Shown: positions 16,177-24,481 of the stretch, one piece after another
How positions within the stretch are numbered: the first letter of the stretch is position 1
Layout of the letters: every line of letters begins with the position of its first letter
Source: Porphyromonas circumdentaria
GTDB taxonomy: Bacteria > Bacteroidota > Bacteroidia > Bacteroidales > Porphyromonadaceae
NCBI RefSeq assembly: GCF_900167105.1
Contig: NZ_FUXE01000015.1
Location: forward strand, 1-57,135
DNA: 57,135 nucleotides
Direction of reading: 5' to 3'
The notes under the pieces: model-generated
Told to the model about the DNA's origin: nothing
Databases searched by the model: none
The model's input: only the letters and a program-made list of their open reading frames with translations
Position numbers and translations under genes: made by a program

Positions 16177-16498
16177 ATTATTAGAGTCTTTTTGTTGTTA
16201 GTTTAATGATAATCTGTCAAGCATCTCGTAAAATTTAGAGTTATATATATATCGCACCGCAAATATATATATATGTAAAATATGATTCTTGTGGTATGTA
16301 ATATTTTCAAAATTATTATCTGCTGTTTGTCTTTAAGAATGCTACTGCGGAGTGTTTCGTATGCTTTAATTCTATATTTTTGCGTGCAAGAGACTATGAT
16401 GCTTTACGGATTATTCCTTTCAGGTAGGAATTACTTGGCGAGGAGTAGGCAGTAGGGGACCCAGCAGTAGAACTATTATTCCAAAAAGATTGAAAGCT
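16177..16498. other. AT-rich intergenic region
   Basis: About 320 bp between divergently oriented lipoprotein genes. It contains two TA-dinucleotide tracts (16242-16252 and 16263-16274) around CGCACCGCAA, able to form an 11-bp stem, and a possible plus-strand -7 box TATTTTTG at 16375-16382. No gene is supported. Confidence 0.5.
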
Positions 16499-16870
16499 AT
16501 GGTAAGATTCGGTGGCGCAAGAGGTCGTATCACCTCAAGGGTGATATGCTTTTTTATGGTGGCTTCGCTAATGGTATTCTCTTCGTGCAAGACGAGGGCT
16601 GTTTTGTCGAGCAAGGTAGCGTTGGGCATGACCCAGCAAGAGGTGGTAAAGATCTGCGGTAAGCCCTATAAACAGAGTGCACGGCGAGACCCTGCCAATA
16701 ACTTGCAGGAGGAGTACTTCTATAAGGAGAAGATTTGGGACGATGCTTGGTCGTCCGACGAAACGACGGTTAATCACGTATTCGTCTTCAACAATGGCAT
16801 TTTGATGGCTATCGAGCAGGCAGAAGAGCATCACAACAGTACCAAAAGACATACGGTAATAAATCTCTAA
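16499..16870 (+). CDS. Small BamE/SmpA-like lipoprotein
   Basis: 123 residues from the ATG at 16499; a TTG three codons upstream is less likely. The positively charged N-terminus (VRFGGARGRITSR) and hydrophobic core end in the lipobox 'MVFSSCKT'. The mature part 'VALGMTQQEVVKICGKPYKQ' matches the start of the SmpA/OmlA (BamE-like) fold, where 'GMTxxEVxxxxGxP' is characteristic, followed by strands 'EEYFYKEK' and 'HVFVFNNGILMAIEQ'. BamE proteins belong to the outer-membrane assembly machine, but many small lipoproteins share the fold, so the role is open. Confidence 0.75.
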   Translation: MVRFGGARGRITSRVICFFMVASLMVFSSCKTRAVLSSKVALGMTQQEVVKICGKPYKQSARRDPANNLQEEYFYKEKIWDDAWSSDETTVNHVFVFNNGILMAIEQAEEHHNSTKRHTVINL

Positions 16871-17017
16871 GCACTCTATATAAAAGTATCTTTGTGATAC
16901 GTAGTAATGAGGGTGGGGCAAAAGCAATTTTGTCGCCCCCTCTTGCTATTTTTGAGAGCTCCTATATTCTTTTTGCAAAACCCTATGGGGTGCTCTTTAT
17001 TTCTCTATTATCTTTTG

Positions 17018-17025
17018 TACTTTTG
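17018..17025 (+). promoter_or_regulatory. Putative -7 box before phoH
   Basis: TACTTTTG matches TAnnTTTG and lies 25 bp before the GTG start at 17051. No clear -33 box is seen. Confidence 0.45.
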
Positions 17026-17050
17026 TGCGTAACTTATTAGTAGAAAAAGA

Positions 17051-18061
17051 GTGGTAGTGACCGAACGAATTTATATTCCCGAAGATGTTGATTTGGGAGT
17101 CTTTTATGGGGTCAATAGAGAGCACTTGATTTTATTGCGTACCCTCTTCCCCAAGATACGGCTCTTAGTGGCCGATGGGGCTTTGAAGATTTTGGGCGAG
17201 GCTTCTGCCATAGATCAGTTTGTATTAGTACTGGATGCTTTGGTGGCACACACACAGAAGTACAATCAGCTCAACGAAGAGGCTATCCGACGCATCGCCC
17301 GAGGCGAAGATGCCTCTACCCCCGAGCCTGCCTACCATATACTCTATGGCACTAAGGGCAAGAGTATTGCCGCAAGGGGCAAGAATCAGCAACGCATGGT
17401 AGAGGCTTTCAATACGAAAGATATGATCTTTGCGGTGGGTCCTGCTGGTACGGGTAAAACGTTTATAGCCATCTCTTTGGCTGTAAAGGCTTTGAAAGAG
17501 CGTCGCATTCGTCGCATAATCCTCTCTCGTCCTGCAGTCGAAGCGGGCGAAAAGTTGGGCTTCTTGCCTGGGGAGATGAAAGATAAGTTAGACCCCTATT
17601 TGCAACCGTTGTACGATGCTTTGGAGGAGATGATTCCGCAGCCTCGTCTCAAAGATTATATCGAGTTAGGGACTATACAGATAGCCCCGCTGGCCTATAT
17701 GCGTGGGCGTACGCTCAACGATGCCGTAATCATATTGGACGAAGCGCAGAATACGACGGTGCATCAGATGAAGATGTTTCTCACTCGTATGGGGTACTAC
17801 TCCAAAATGATTATTACGGGCGATGTTACCCAGATAGACCTCCCGTACGGCGTGCGCTCGGGATTGAAGCATGCACAGCAAGTCTTGGGTGGCATTAATT
17901 CGATAGCCCATATCGAGTTTGAGCAGGGCGATATCGTACGCCATCCTTTGGTACAGCAGATTGTCGAGGCTTACGATAAGGACGATATCCGTAGAGCCGA
18001 GGAGCGCAAAGAGAGAACGAAAGAAGAGAATATAAATACTATAAATGAAGGCGCGTTATGA
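17051..18061 (+). CDS. PhoH family protein (predicted ATPase)
   Basis: 336 residues, starting at GTG 17051 or GTG 17057; no ATG is near. N-terminal KH-like region (about 10-75), then a P-loop ATPase domain (about 120-320): Walker A '[20 protein letters not shown]', Walker B '[15 protein letters not shown]' and '[11 protein letters not shown]'. PhoH-like ATPases are linked to phosphate starvation and RNA handling, often next to ybeY; here it is joined to purC instead. Its stop overlaps the purC start by 4 bp (ATGA), pointing to coupled translation. Confidence 0.93.
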   Translation: MVVTERIYIPEDVDLGVFYGVNREHLILLRTLFPKIRLLVADGALKILGEASAIDQFVLVLDALVAHTQKYNQLNEEAIRRIARGEDASTPEPAYHILYGTKGKSIAARGKNQQRMVEAFNTKDMIFAVGPAGTGKTFIAISLAVKALKERRIRRIILSRPAVEAGEKLGFLPGEMKDKLDPYLQPLYDALEEMIPQPRLKDYIELGTIQIAPLAYMRGRTLNDAVIILDEAQNTTVHQMKMFLTRMGYYSKMIITGDVTQIDLPYGVRSGLKHAQQVLGGINSIAHIEFEQGDIVRHPLVQQIVEAYDKDDIRRAEERKERTKEENINTINEGAL

Positions 18062-19011
18062 AGTTAGAGACATTACTCCGCACAGATTATCATTTCCCTG
18101 GGCAGCAGAGCGTTTACCATGGTAAGGTACGTGATGTGTATTTTTTAGAGGGAGATCTTGTAGCGATGATTGCTACAGACCGCATCTCGGCATTCGATGT
18201 TGTTTTGCCCGAGGGTATACCCTACAAAGGTCAGGTGCTGAACCAAATTGCCGCTGGGCAGTTAGACGCTACCGCCGATATTGTACCCAACTGGAAGATA
18301 GCAACTCCAGATCCTATGGTTACCATAGGTCATCGATGCGAACCCTTTAAGGTAGAAATGGTTATCCGTGGCTATATTACGGGTAGTGCATGGCGTGCCT
18401 ATAGCGAGGGCGAACGTACTATTTGCGGTATTAACCTCCCCGACGGCTTGCGCGAAAACCAACGCTTCGACCAGCCCATTATAACCCCTACAACCAAAGC
18501 CGACGAGGGGCACGATGAAAACATATCTCGCGAAGAAATCATTCGTCAAGGTATCGTCTCCGAGGAAGATTATATCCTTTTGGAGCAATATACGCAGGCT
18601 CTTTTTGCACGTGGTACAGAGTTGGCACGTGAAAAGGGGCTTATACTGGTCGATACGAAGTATGAGTTTGGTAAGAAGGATGGCAAGATTTACCTGATTG
18701 ATGAGATTCATACCCCCGATTCCTCTCGCTATTTTTATGCCGAAGGGTTTGAAGAACGCTTCCAAAAGGGCGAACCCCAACGTCAGTTGTCTAAGGAGTT
18801 TGTGCGTCGCTGGCTTACCGAAAACGGCTTTATGGGTCGTGCTGGAGAGCAGATTCCCGAGATGACCCCCGAGTATTGCAAGAGTGTTTCCGACCGTTAT
18901 ATCGAGCTCTATGAGCATGTAACAGGCAAGCCTTTTGAGCGTACGGAGCAATCCCATCTCTCGGAGCGTATCGAGCAGAATATACTTCGCTTTCTTGAGC
19001 AACGTCGATAA
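18058..19011 (+). CDS. purC: Phosphoribosylaminoimidazole-succinocarboxamide synthase
   Basis: 317 residues, the longer (yeast-like) form. It joins CAIR and aspartate with ATP to SAICAR in purine biosynthesis. Visible are '[20 protein letters not shown]', '[19 protein letters not shown]', '[16 protein letters not shown]', '[14 protein letters not shown]' and '[14 protein letters not shown]'. It starts inside the phoH stop (ATGA overlap). A spacer of 114 bp separates it from menG. Confidence 0.96.
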   Translation: MKLETLLRTDYHFPGQQSVYHGKVRDVYFLEGDLVAMIATDRISAFDVVLPEGIPYKGQVLNQIAAGQLDATADIVPNWKIATPDPMVTIGHRCEPFKVEMVIRGYITGSAWRAYSEGERTICGINLPDGLRENQRFDQPIITPTTKADEGHDENISREEIIRQGIVSEEDYILLEQYTQALFARGTELAREKGLILVDTKYEFGKKDGKIYLIDEIHTPDSSRYFYAEGFEERFQKGEPQRQLSKEFVRRWLTENGFMGRAGEQIPEMTPEYCKSVSDRYIELYEHVTGKPFERTEQSHLSERIEQNILRFLEQRR

Positions 19012-19125
19012 ACGTCAACCTTAACGGTTTTCAGTATAGATTTATTTATCGGAGGGCATACTCTTCCTATCCGTCTTTACAGTAGGGTCGGGAAGAGGTG
19101 CTCCATCGTTTTCTGTTTCTAATTT

Positions 19126-19839
19126 ATGCTTACTCAAACAACGTCTAAAACCGAGCGTGTGCGCACTATGTTCAACGATATTGCCACACGGTATGACTTG
19201 TTGAATAAACTTATGACCTTTGGGGTAGATCGCTCTTGGCGCAACGATGCTGTCTCCCTGTTGGAAGAGGTACAACCCTCTACGCTACTCGATGTGGCGG
19301 TAGGTACGGCCGATCTCTCGCTCCAAATAGCCCAGAAGATTTCCTCTTTGCAGTCGATTGTAGGGGTAGACATTTCTAAGGAGATGCTCGAGAAGGGAGA
19401 GGAGAAAGTGGCTAAGAGCAACTTTACAACCCCTATAACTCTTATGGAGGCTAATTGCGAGGCTTTGCCCTTTGCAGAGGGGTCTTTCGATGCCGTTACA
19501 TGTGCTTTTGGAGTACGTAACTTTGAGCGTCTGGAGCAATCTCTCACCGAGATGCACCGAGTTACCGTAGAGGGGGGGCATATTGTTATATTGGAGCTCT
19601 CTATTCCGCGCAACTCATTGCTCCGTATGGGATATACCTTTTGGACGCATACGTTCGTTCCTTTTGTCGGTTCGTTTGTGGCGCACAATAGAGAGGCTTA
19701 TCACTACTTACCCCGTTCGGTGGTAGCTATGCCCCAGTACGAGGCTTTTACTTCGCTGCTTAGTCAGGTGGGTTATCGCAATGTCTCTTTTACGCCTCTC
19801 TCGGGGGGTATAGCCACTTTATACCAAGCTGTCAAATGA
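19126..19839 (+). CDS. menG: Demethylmenaquinone methyltransferase (UbiE/MenG)
   Basis: 237 residues. It methylates demethylmenaquinone with SAM in the last step of menaquinone synthesis. The UbiE signature 'MFNDIATRYDLLNKLMTFGV' continues 'DRSWRNDAV'. SAM-binding motif I is 'LLDVAVGTADLSLQ', then 'VGVDISKEML', 'EANCEALPFAEGSFDAVTCA' and 'GVRNF'. Its stop overlaps the aroE start (ATGA). Ubiquinone is not expected in this anaerobic lineage, so the menaquinone role is inferred. Confidence 0.95.
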   Translation: MLTQTTSKTERVRTMFNDIATRYDLLNKLMTFGVDRSWRNDAVSLLEEVQPSTLLDVAVGTADLSLQIAQKISSLQSIVGVDISKEMLEKGEEKVAKSNFTTPITLMEANCEALPFAEGSFDAVTCAFGVRNFERLEQSLTEMHRVTVEGGHIVILELSIPRNSLLRMGYTFWTHTFVPFVGSFVAHNREAYHYLPRSVVAMPQYEAFTSLLSQVGYRNVSFTPLSGGIATLYQAVK

Positions 19840-20591
19840 AAGAATATGCACTTATAGGACATCCAGTCGAGCATTCCAAGTCTAAGGATTTTTTCAACGA
19901 GAAGTTCCGTCTTGAGGGTATTGATGCGCAGTACATAAACGTCGATTTAGAGAGCCTGAACCGTCTGAAGCGTTTTCTCTTATTACACCCTCATTTGTGT
20001 GGTTTTAACGTAACCAGTCCCTTCAAAAGAGCTATTGTTCCCTATCTGCAGGAGTTAGACCTCGAGGCAAACTATGTAGGGGCTGTCAATACTGTGGTGG
20101 TACAAAGGCGTTTTTGGGGCAGGAGGCATCTTATTGGGTTCAATACCGATGTGGAGGGTTTCTACCAATCTATGCTCTCTATTATGAAGCCCCATTACAA
20201 CCAAGCACTTATCTTAGGTACGGGTGGGGCTGCCCTTGCCGTAGAGAGAGCCTTTAAGAAATTGGGTATTATGGCACTGATGGCGAGCCGAAGAGTGGGA
20301 GTGCAGGGTACGATAGGGTACGACCAACTTACGCCCGATTTGTTGGCTAAGTGCCCCATAGTCGTAAATGCTACGCCCGTGGGTATGAGCCCTCACATCT
20401 TAGACATGCCTCTTATTCCTTACGAGGCTTTGACGCCCGATCATCTCTGTTACGACCTTATCTATGCTCCCGAGGAGACTCGTTTTTTACGTCATGCGCG
20501 TCTGCAGGGAGCAGTTACTAAAAATGGTATCGATATGCTTTTGATTCAAGCCAATGAGAATTGGCGTATCTGGAGCGAGTATGGGAGGTAA
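19836..20591 (+). CDS. aroE: Shikimate dehydrogenase
   Basis: 251 residues. It reduces 3-dehydroshikimate with NADPH in the chorismate pathway. N-terminal 'YALIGHPVEHSKSKDFFNEK' holds the Ser-x-Ser substrate site; the catalytic Lys is in 'GFNVTSPFKRAIVP' and the paired Asp in 'IGFNTDVEGF'. The NADP glycine loop is 'ALILGTGGAALAV' and 'PIVVNATPVGMSP' is the family motif. It overlaps menG by 4 bp. Chorismate also feeds menaquinone, so the pairing makes metabolic sense. Confidence 0.95.
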   Translation: MKEYALIGHPVEHSKSKDFFNEKFRLEGIDAQYINVDLESLNRLKRFLLLHPHLCGFNVTSPFKRAIVPYLQELDLEANYVGAVNTVVVQRRFWGRRHLIGFNTDVEGFYQSMLSIMKPHYNQALILGTGGAALAVERAFKKLGIMALMASRRVGVQGTIGYDQLTPDLLAKCPIVVNATPVGMSPHILDMPLIPYEALTPDHLCYDLIYAPEETRFLRHARLQGAVTKNGIDMLLIQANENWRIWSEYGR

Positions 20592-20691
20592 GCATGGCAG
20601 AAGCTCTTTGCCGTACGGGGCAATGAGCTATCCTCAAGAGGAGAAATAATGCTTCAAAGCGACGAAGTGAGGCTTATTTTTGCCGAATATC

Positions 20692-20721
20692 TTGTTAGAT
20701 TGAAAAAATGTAGTACTTTTG
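20692..20721 (+). promoter_or_regulatory. Promoter of the tRNA gene
   Basis: TTG (20692-20694), 19-bp spacer, TACTTTTG (20714-20721), about 30 bp before the tRNA. Confidence 0.65.
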
Positions 20722-20751
20722 TCGTGCGTTTTGGAACAGATTGTTTCAAAT

Positions 20752-20825
20752 GGCGAGATAGCTCAGCTGGTTAGAGCGCATGATTCATAATCATGAGGTC
20801 CCCGGTTCAATCCCGGGTCTCGCTA
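20752..20825 (+). tRNA. tRNA-Met (CAT anticodon), elongator type
   Basis: The 74-nt cloverleaf has acceptor stem GGCGAGA / TCTCGCT with a G-U first pair, D arm GCTCAGCTGGTTAGAGC, anticodon arm CATGA-TTCATAA-TCATG with anticodon CAT, T arm CCCGG-TTCAATC-CCGGG and discriminator A. The anticodon stem lacks the GGG/CCC pairs of initiator tRNA, so it reads internal AUG. A lysidine-modified tRNA-Ile (AUA) cannot be ruled out by eye. Confidence 0.93.
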
Positions 20826-20853
20826 CGTTTTTTGAGTCTTAGAGATAGGGGGG

Positions 20854-20888
20854 AGAGTGTCGAAGTTATTTCGGCACTCTTTTTTTTG
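20854..20888 (+). terminator. Intrinsic terminator of the tRNA gene
   Basis: AGAGTGTCGAA (20854-20864) pairs with TTCGGCACTCT (20870-20880) with one wobble, followed by a run of T. Confidence 0.85.
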
Positions 20889-21091
20889 TATATATGCACA
20901 AGATTTTTTGTAGGCAGATGGGGGCAAGAGGGTTATTTCTTTAGCTTCTTTGTGTCGCTCTGAAAGAGAGGGGGGTAGTGTATGCTAAATAATTCTAACA
21001 GTTATTTCTAAAGCATCGCTTTTGCTTATTTTTGCTCTGAAATACAAATAAGTGAACGAATAGTATAAAGATTGAACCCCCAACCATCGTT

Positions 21092-22333
21092 ATGAGCGAG
21101 TTTATTAATAATTCTTCGCAGAGAAAAGAGATGCTCAAGCACCTCATTCTGCAGTTGCATAAAGGAGACAATCCAGAGGCTTTGCGCCAACAGCTTATAG
21201 AGCGTTTGCGTGCCATACCTTACAATGAAGTCGTAGAGGTAGAGCAGGAACTGATCAATAGTAAGGAGCTAAAGGAGGAGGAGATACTCCACTTCTGCGA
21301 CCTGCACACGCAAGCTCTTGAGGGAGCTATCGACCAAACCGAGGCAAAGCAGGTGCCAGCAGGCCACCCCGTAGATACTTTTAAGAAGGAGAACGCCGCT
21401 TTGCAGCAGGAGATAGAGCGTTACGAGGCTTTGCGCACACGGGTACAGTCCGAAACCCTCTCACAGGAGGAGTTGTCAGCTCTCTTTCTGCAAATTCATA
21501 AGGTGTTTAACAACTTGGCAGACGTCGACAAACATTACAAACGTAAGGAGTTTTTGCTCTTCCCTTACTTGGAGCAGAGGGGCATCACAGGTCCCCCCAA
21601 GGTGATGTGGGGTAAGCATGACGAGGTGCGTGCGCTGCTTAAAAGTGTTTTTGAGGCTATCCATGCTGGTTGTCCCGCGCAGGAAGAGCTTGTTGGGCTT
21701 ATGGAGTTGGTCTTTGATCCTGCCGTAGAGCAGATAGGAGGCATGATATTCAAGGAGGAAAATATCCTCTTCCCGATGTCTTTAGATACGCTTTCAGAGT
21801 CTGACTGGGCTAAGGTGTACGAAGAAACTATGGATTTTGGCTACTGTCTCATCGACCCTACCGACGAGTGGGAGCCCAAGGAAGAGCCGCTTCAAGAGGC
21901 ACAATATATTCAGAGCGATGCTATCCGACTCTCTTCGGGAGCCTTTAGTGTCAAAGAGTTGGAGGCACTTTTTGTCCACTTGCCGATAGATATAACCTTT
22001 GTCGACAAGGATGATAAGGTGCGTTTCTTCTCGCACAGTCCCAAGCGTGTTTTCGAGCGCAATCGCTCTATCATCGGTCGTGATGTGCGTATGTGCCATC
22101 CCCCTGGTAGCGTTCATATCGTAGAGCAGATTATTGAGGACTTTAAGAGCGGTCGTGAGCATAAGGCGGCTTTCTGGCTGAGCAACTTCCAAGGACGCTT
22201 TGTCTATATCGAGTACTCTGCCGTACGCTCGCCCGAGGGGGAATATCTCGGTGTGGTAGAAGTTACACAAGACCTAACCGAACTAAGAAAACTGGAGGGC
22301 GATCAGCGTCTGCTCTCCTATACCCAAAAGTAA
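21092..22333 (+). CDS. DUF438 / hemerythrin / PAS domain protein
   Basis: 413 residues, cytoplasmic. Domains in order: DUF438 (about 1-110, 'RKEMLKHLILQLHKGDNPEA'), hemerythrin-like HHE region (about 115-250, with 'NNLADVDKHYKRKEFLLFPY', 'MWGKHDEVRALL' and 'IFKEENILFPM' supplying His/Glu iron ligands), then PAS (about 290-400, 'LPIDITFVDKDDKVRFFSHS'). Such proteins are thought to sense oxygen, NO or redox state. No output domain (kinase, cyclase) is present, so the partner is unknown. The next gene encodes DUF1858/DUF2249 domains that often accompany this family, 68 bp on and beyond a terminator-like hairpin. Confidence 0.88.
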   Translation: MSEFINNSSQRKEMLKHLILQLHKGDNPEALRQQLIERLRAIPYNEVVEVEQELINSKELKEEEILHFCDLHTQALEGAIDQTEAKQVPAGHPVDTFKKENAALQQEIERYEALRTRVQSETLSQEELSALFLQIHKVFNNLADVDKHYKRKEFLLFPYLEQRGITGPPKVMWGKHDEVRALLKSVFEAIHAGCPAQEELVGLMELVFDPAVEQIGGMIFKEENILFPMSLDTLSESDWAKVYEETMDFGYCLIDPTDEWEPKEEPLQEAQYIQSDAIRLSSGAFSVKELEALFVHLPIDITFVDKDDKVRFFSHSPKRVFERNRSIIGRDVRMCHPPGSVHIVEQIIEDFKSGREHKAAFWLSNFQGRFVYIEYSAVRSPEGEYLGVVEVTQDLTELRKLEGDQRLLSYTQK

Positions 22334-22347
22334 TACGCTAAACCGAT

Positions 22348-22395
22348 CCCACCTCTACGACCCTATGTAGCTGTCGAGAGGTGGGAGTTTTCTTT
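22348..22395 (+). terminator. Terminator or attenuator between the DUF438 and DUF1858 genes
   Basis: CCCACCTCT (22348-22356) pairs perfectly with AGAGGTGGG (22377-22385), followed by AGTTTTCTTTT. It ends 6 bp before the next ATG, so read-through would be partial or conditional. Confidence 0.7.
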
Positions 22396-22401
22396 TAGAT
22401 T

Positions 22402-22938
22402 ATGTCAGAACAAAAGTTATTTATCACCCCCGAAACTACCGTGGCAGAGCTCTTGGAGCACTACCCTGGACTGGAGCAAAGGCTCTTGGAGCTATCACCT
22501 GCCTTTGCTAAGCTCAAGAACCCTATCCTAAGGCGTACGGTAGCACGTATTACAACCCTCCAGAGGGCTGCACAAGTGGCTGGGCTGAATGCTGTGGATA
22601 TGGTCAATACATTACGTCGGGCGGTTGGTGAGCCTCTCTTGGAAAGTGAGAGCTTTAAGGCTGCCGAGGAGGAACTTCTTATGCGTTTACCCATGGAGTT
22701 GGGCTCGCCAGAGGTTACGCTACGTTTTGATATACGTCCTCTATTGGAGCGAGGGGAGTATCCCAAAACGCAACTTATGGAGCGGGTAAAAGAGATGGGG
22801 TATAGTGATGTCTTGGAGTTGATCGCCTCTTTTCCGCCTCTGCCTGTGATAGAGATCTTGTTGGGACAAGGCTTTCAGGTAAGTAGAGCGGCTCGCTCGG
22901 AAGATGGAGCCCTGCGTTACTATGTGCGTCGCTCTTAG
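22402..22938 (+). CDS. DUF1858 / DUF2249 protein
   Basis: 178 residues. N-terminal DUF1858 (about 5-75, 'TPETTVAELLEHYPGLEQRL', 'ARITTLQRAAQVAGLN') and C-terminal DUF2249-like domain (about 105-175, 'RFDIRPLLERGEYP' and 'VLELIASFPPLPVIEILLGQ'). These small domains accompany hemerythrin/DUF438 proteins in anaerobes and may bind a redox or metal cofactor; the reaction is unknown. It follows the DUF438-hemerythrin-PAS gene, separated by a hairpin with a T tract. Confidence 0.8.
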   Translation: MSEQKLFITPETTVAELLEHYPGLEQRLLELSPAFAKLKNPILRRTVARITTLQRAAQVAGLNAVDMVNTLRRAVGEPLLESESFKAAEEELLMRLPMELGSPEVTLRFDIRPLLERGEYPKTQLMERVKEMGYSDVLELIASFPPLPVIEILLGQGFQVSRAARSEDGALRYYVRRS

Positions 22939-23379
22939 GTTGTCTCTTTGATAAGGGGGAATAACTTCATTGAACCTTTTCAGAAAGCCCATTTTACAGG
23001 TGTAAAAGTTGCTTTCTTTACGTGGTTTTTTTCTATTTGCAATCTACGTATATGTATATTTAGATTACGTTTATATATATTCAACTTGCGTATATGTATA
23101 TTCAATCTTAATATAGAGAATTGTGTGTGTTGAAAAGAGAAAGTCTGCGTGATAAAAGTATTAAAATAGTGCCTATGCAGAGAAAAGTTTACCTATGGCT
23201 CTTTCTTTTTTCTCTCTTTTTTCTCCTCTAACGCTAAGGGGGAGGGGGCAGGAACTTGCACACATTTTTTCGGAAACTACCCATATAGCCCTCCTTTTAT
23301 ATAACATCCCCTTGCTTCAATCCCAACTAAGTCAAGATGAGGCAAGGGGGAAGAAAGTCAATTATGGTAGTGTTAGCTC
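22939..23379. other. Intergenic region with a 21-bp tandem repeat
   Basis: About 440 bp. It holds the 21-bp array at 23046-23108. Because 21 is a multiple of three an open frame runs through it, but that frame reads low-complexity residues and no gene is supported. Confidence 0.6.
23046..23108. repeat. 21-bp AT-rich tandem repeat, three units
   Basis: Units start at 23046, 23067 and 23088, each of the form (A/G)CGTatATgTATATTcaatcT. Different in sequence and period from the 22-bp family elsewhere in the window. Confidence 0.75.
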
Positions 23380-24468
23380 TTAAAGATGGGGAATCATAAC
23401 CTTAACAGTCTTTGCCCCTGAAGCGGTTATGAACAGCAGACCAGAGGGGAGGTTTTTTAATTCGCACTCGCCGTTCACGAGCTTTTCTTCGCCTACTCGC
23501 TCACCTGTGGTATTGTACACGACCACACTCCCCTCGCTGTTATGTGGGTGGCGGAGGGTTAGGTCTCGTCCTCTTTGAGAGATCTCTGGCGTTATATCGG
23601 GGTTGCCTGCAATCTTCTCAACGCTATCCACAATGGCATCTTCGTACAGAAAGTCTACATACATATAGAGAGTAGACTGAAAAGCAAGATACCCCACCGT
23701 TACGTTGGTTTTTGTAGATGCTTGGTACATCTTCCACATATTGGTGTTGGTGTCGATTCCTTTATCTTCAAATCCATGCTCTTTGAGCCACTTCCAAACG
23801 GCACAAATCTTAGGTATCTTCACTCGTTCCCAAGAGGAAGCTATGAGCGTTTTACGGTAAAGTTGATTCTTTGAGTTGAACATCAAGAGCGAGACGGGGA
23901 AGTCAAGATTGTCGCTCAAGTACGCCTCTAAACCGACACGAGACTCCTCGGGTACGTTGGGGTGCATATCCCAGTAAGTAGAGGTAAAGTGCTTCAATCC
24001 GTGCTGTTCCAAAATCGCAGTAGCAGCCTCGCGCGAATGTCCCCAAGGGATATCTACCGGAGCCATTACAAAGGGAACATCTTGCTTGACCTCTACGGTA
24101 AAGGTTGCTTGCCCGAGTGGGGAGTTCAGATCGGCTTGGTCTGTAGTTCCAGGTACTGCTTTGTAGGCATTCATGGTTACTTGAGCCGTTCCGACAGACT
24201 TGGCGATGAACGTGTTTCCGTTAGAGCGAACCACACTCTCATTGTCGCTCTTGTAGCGGATTACATAACGATTTTTGCCTGCTACATGCTCAACCATTTT
24301 GGGGCTGTACTCCTTAATAGGCATACGATAGAGATAGTTTACGGGGATTTCGCAACGCTCCTTTAAGAGAACGATACGCTCCTTATCCTGTTCTTGTGCC
24401 GTAGCAATGGAGCAAGAGAAACCGAGGAATAATACGGTTATGAGGGTCTTAAGAATATATTTTTTCAT
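23380..24468 (-). CDS. Secreted protein with T9SS-type C-terminal domain
   Basis: 362 residues. The signal peptide is 'LITVLFLGFSCSIATAQEQD'. An Ig-like (BIG_2-type) stretch with 'YKSDNESVVRSNGNTFIA' and 'SVGTAQVTMNAYKA' spans about 50-130. The middle, with two 'W..KIPKI.AVWKWL'-like helical segments, is of unknown fold. The C-terminus 'GSVVVYNTTGERVGEEKLVN' followed by 'LPSGLLFITASGAKTVKVMI' is a short type A sorting domain for the type IX secretion system. It lies 13 bp after the stop of the 739-residue secreted protein, so it is probably in its operon. Confidence 0.75.
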   Translation of the reverse strand: MKKYILKTLITVLFLGFSCSIATAQEQDKERIVLLKERCEIPVNYLYRMPIKEYSPKMVEHVAGKNRYVIRYKSDNESVVRSNGNTFIAKSVGTAQVTMNAYKAVPGTTDQADLNSPLGQATFTVEVKQDVPFVMAPVDIPWGHSREAATAILEQHGLKHFTSTYWDMHPNVPEESRVGLEAYLSDNLDFPVSLLMFNSKNQLYRKTLIASSWERVKIPKICAVWKWLKEHGFEDKGIDTNTNMWKMYQASTKTNVTVGYLAFQSTLYMYVDFLYEDAIVDSVEKIAGNPDITPEISQRGRDLTLRHPHNSEGSVVVYNTTGERVGEEKLVNGECELKNLPSGLLFITASGAKTVKVMIPHL

Positions 24469-24481
24469 ACTATTGGAGTAA

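Noticed and set aside
16242-16274. TA-dinucleotide tracts as a regulatory hairpin
   Set aside because: Simple-sequence AT tracts self-pair trivially; no terminator or promoter link could be shown.
22948-23133. 61-residue open frame through the 21-bp repeat
   Set aside because: It exists because the repeat period is a multiple of three; the product is low-complexity with no plausible start signal.
23195-23383. 62-residue plus-strand frame
   Set aside because: No conserved features or promoter; it runs into the convergent T9SS gene.
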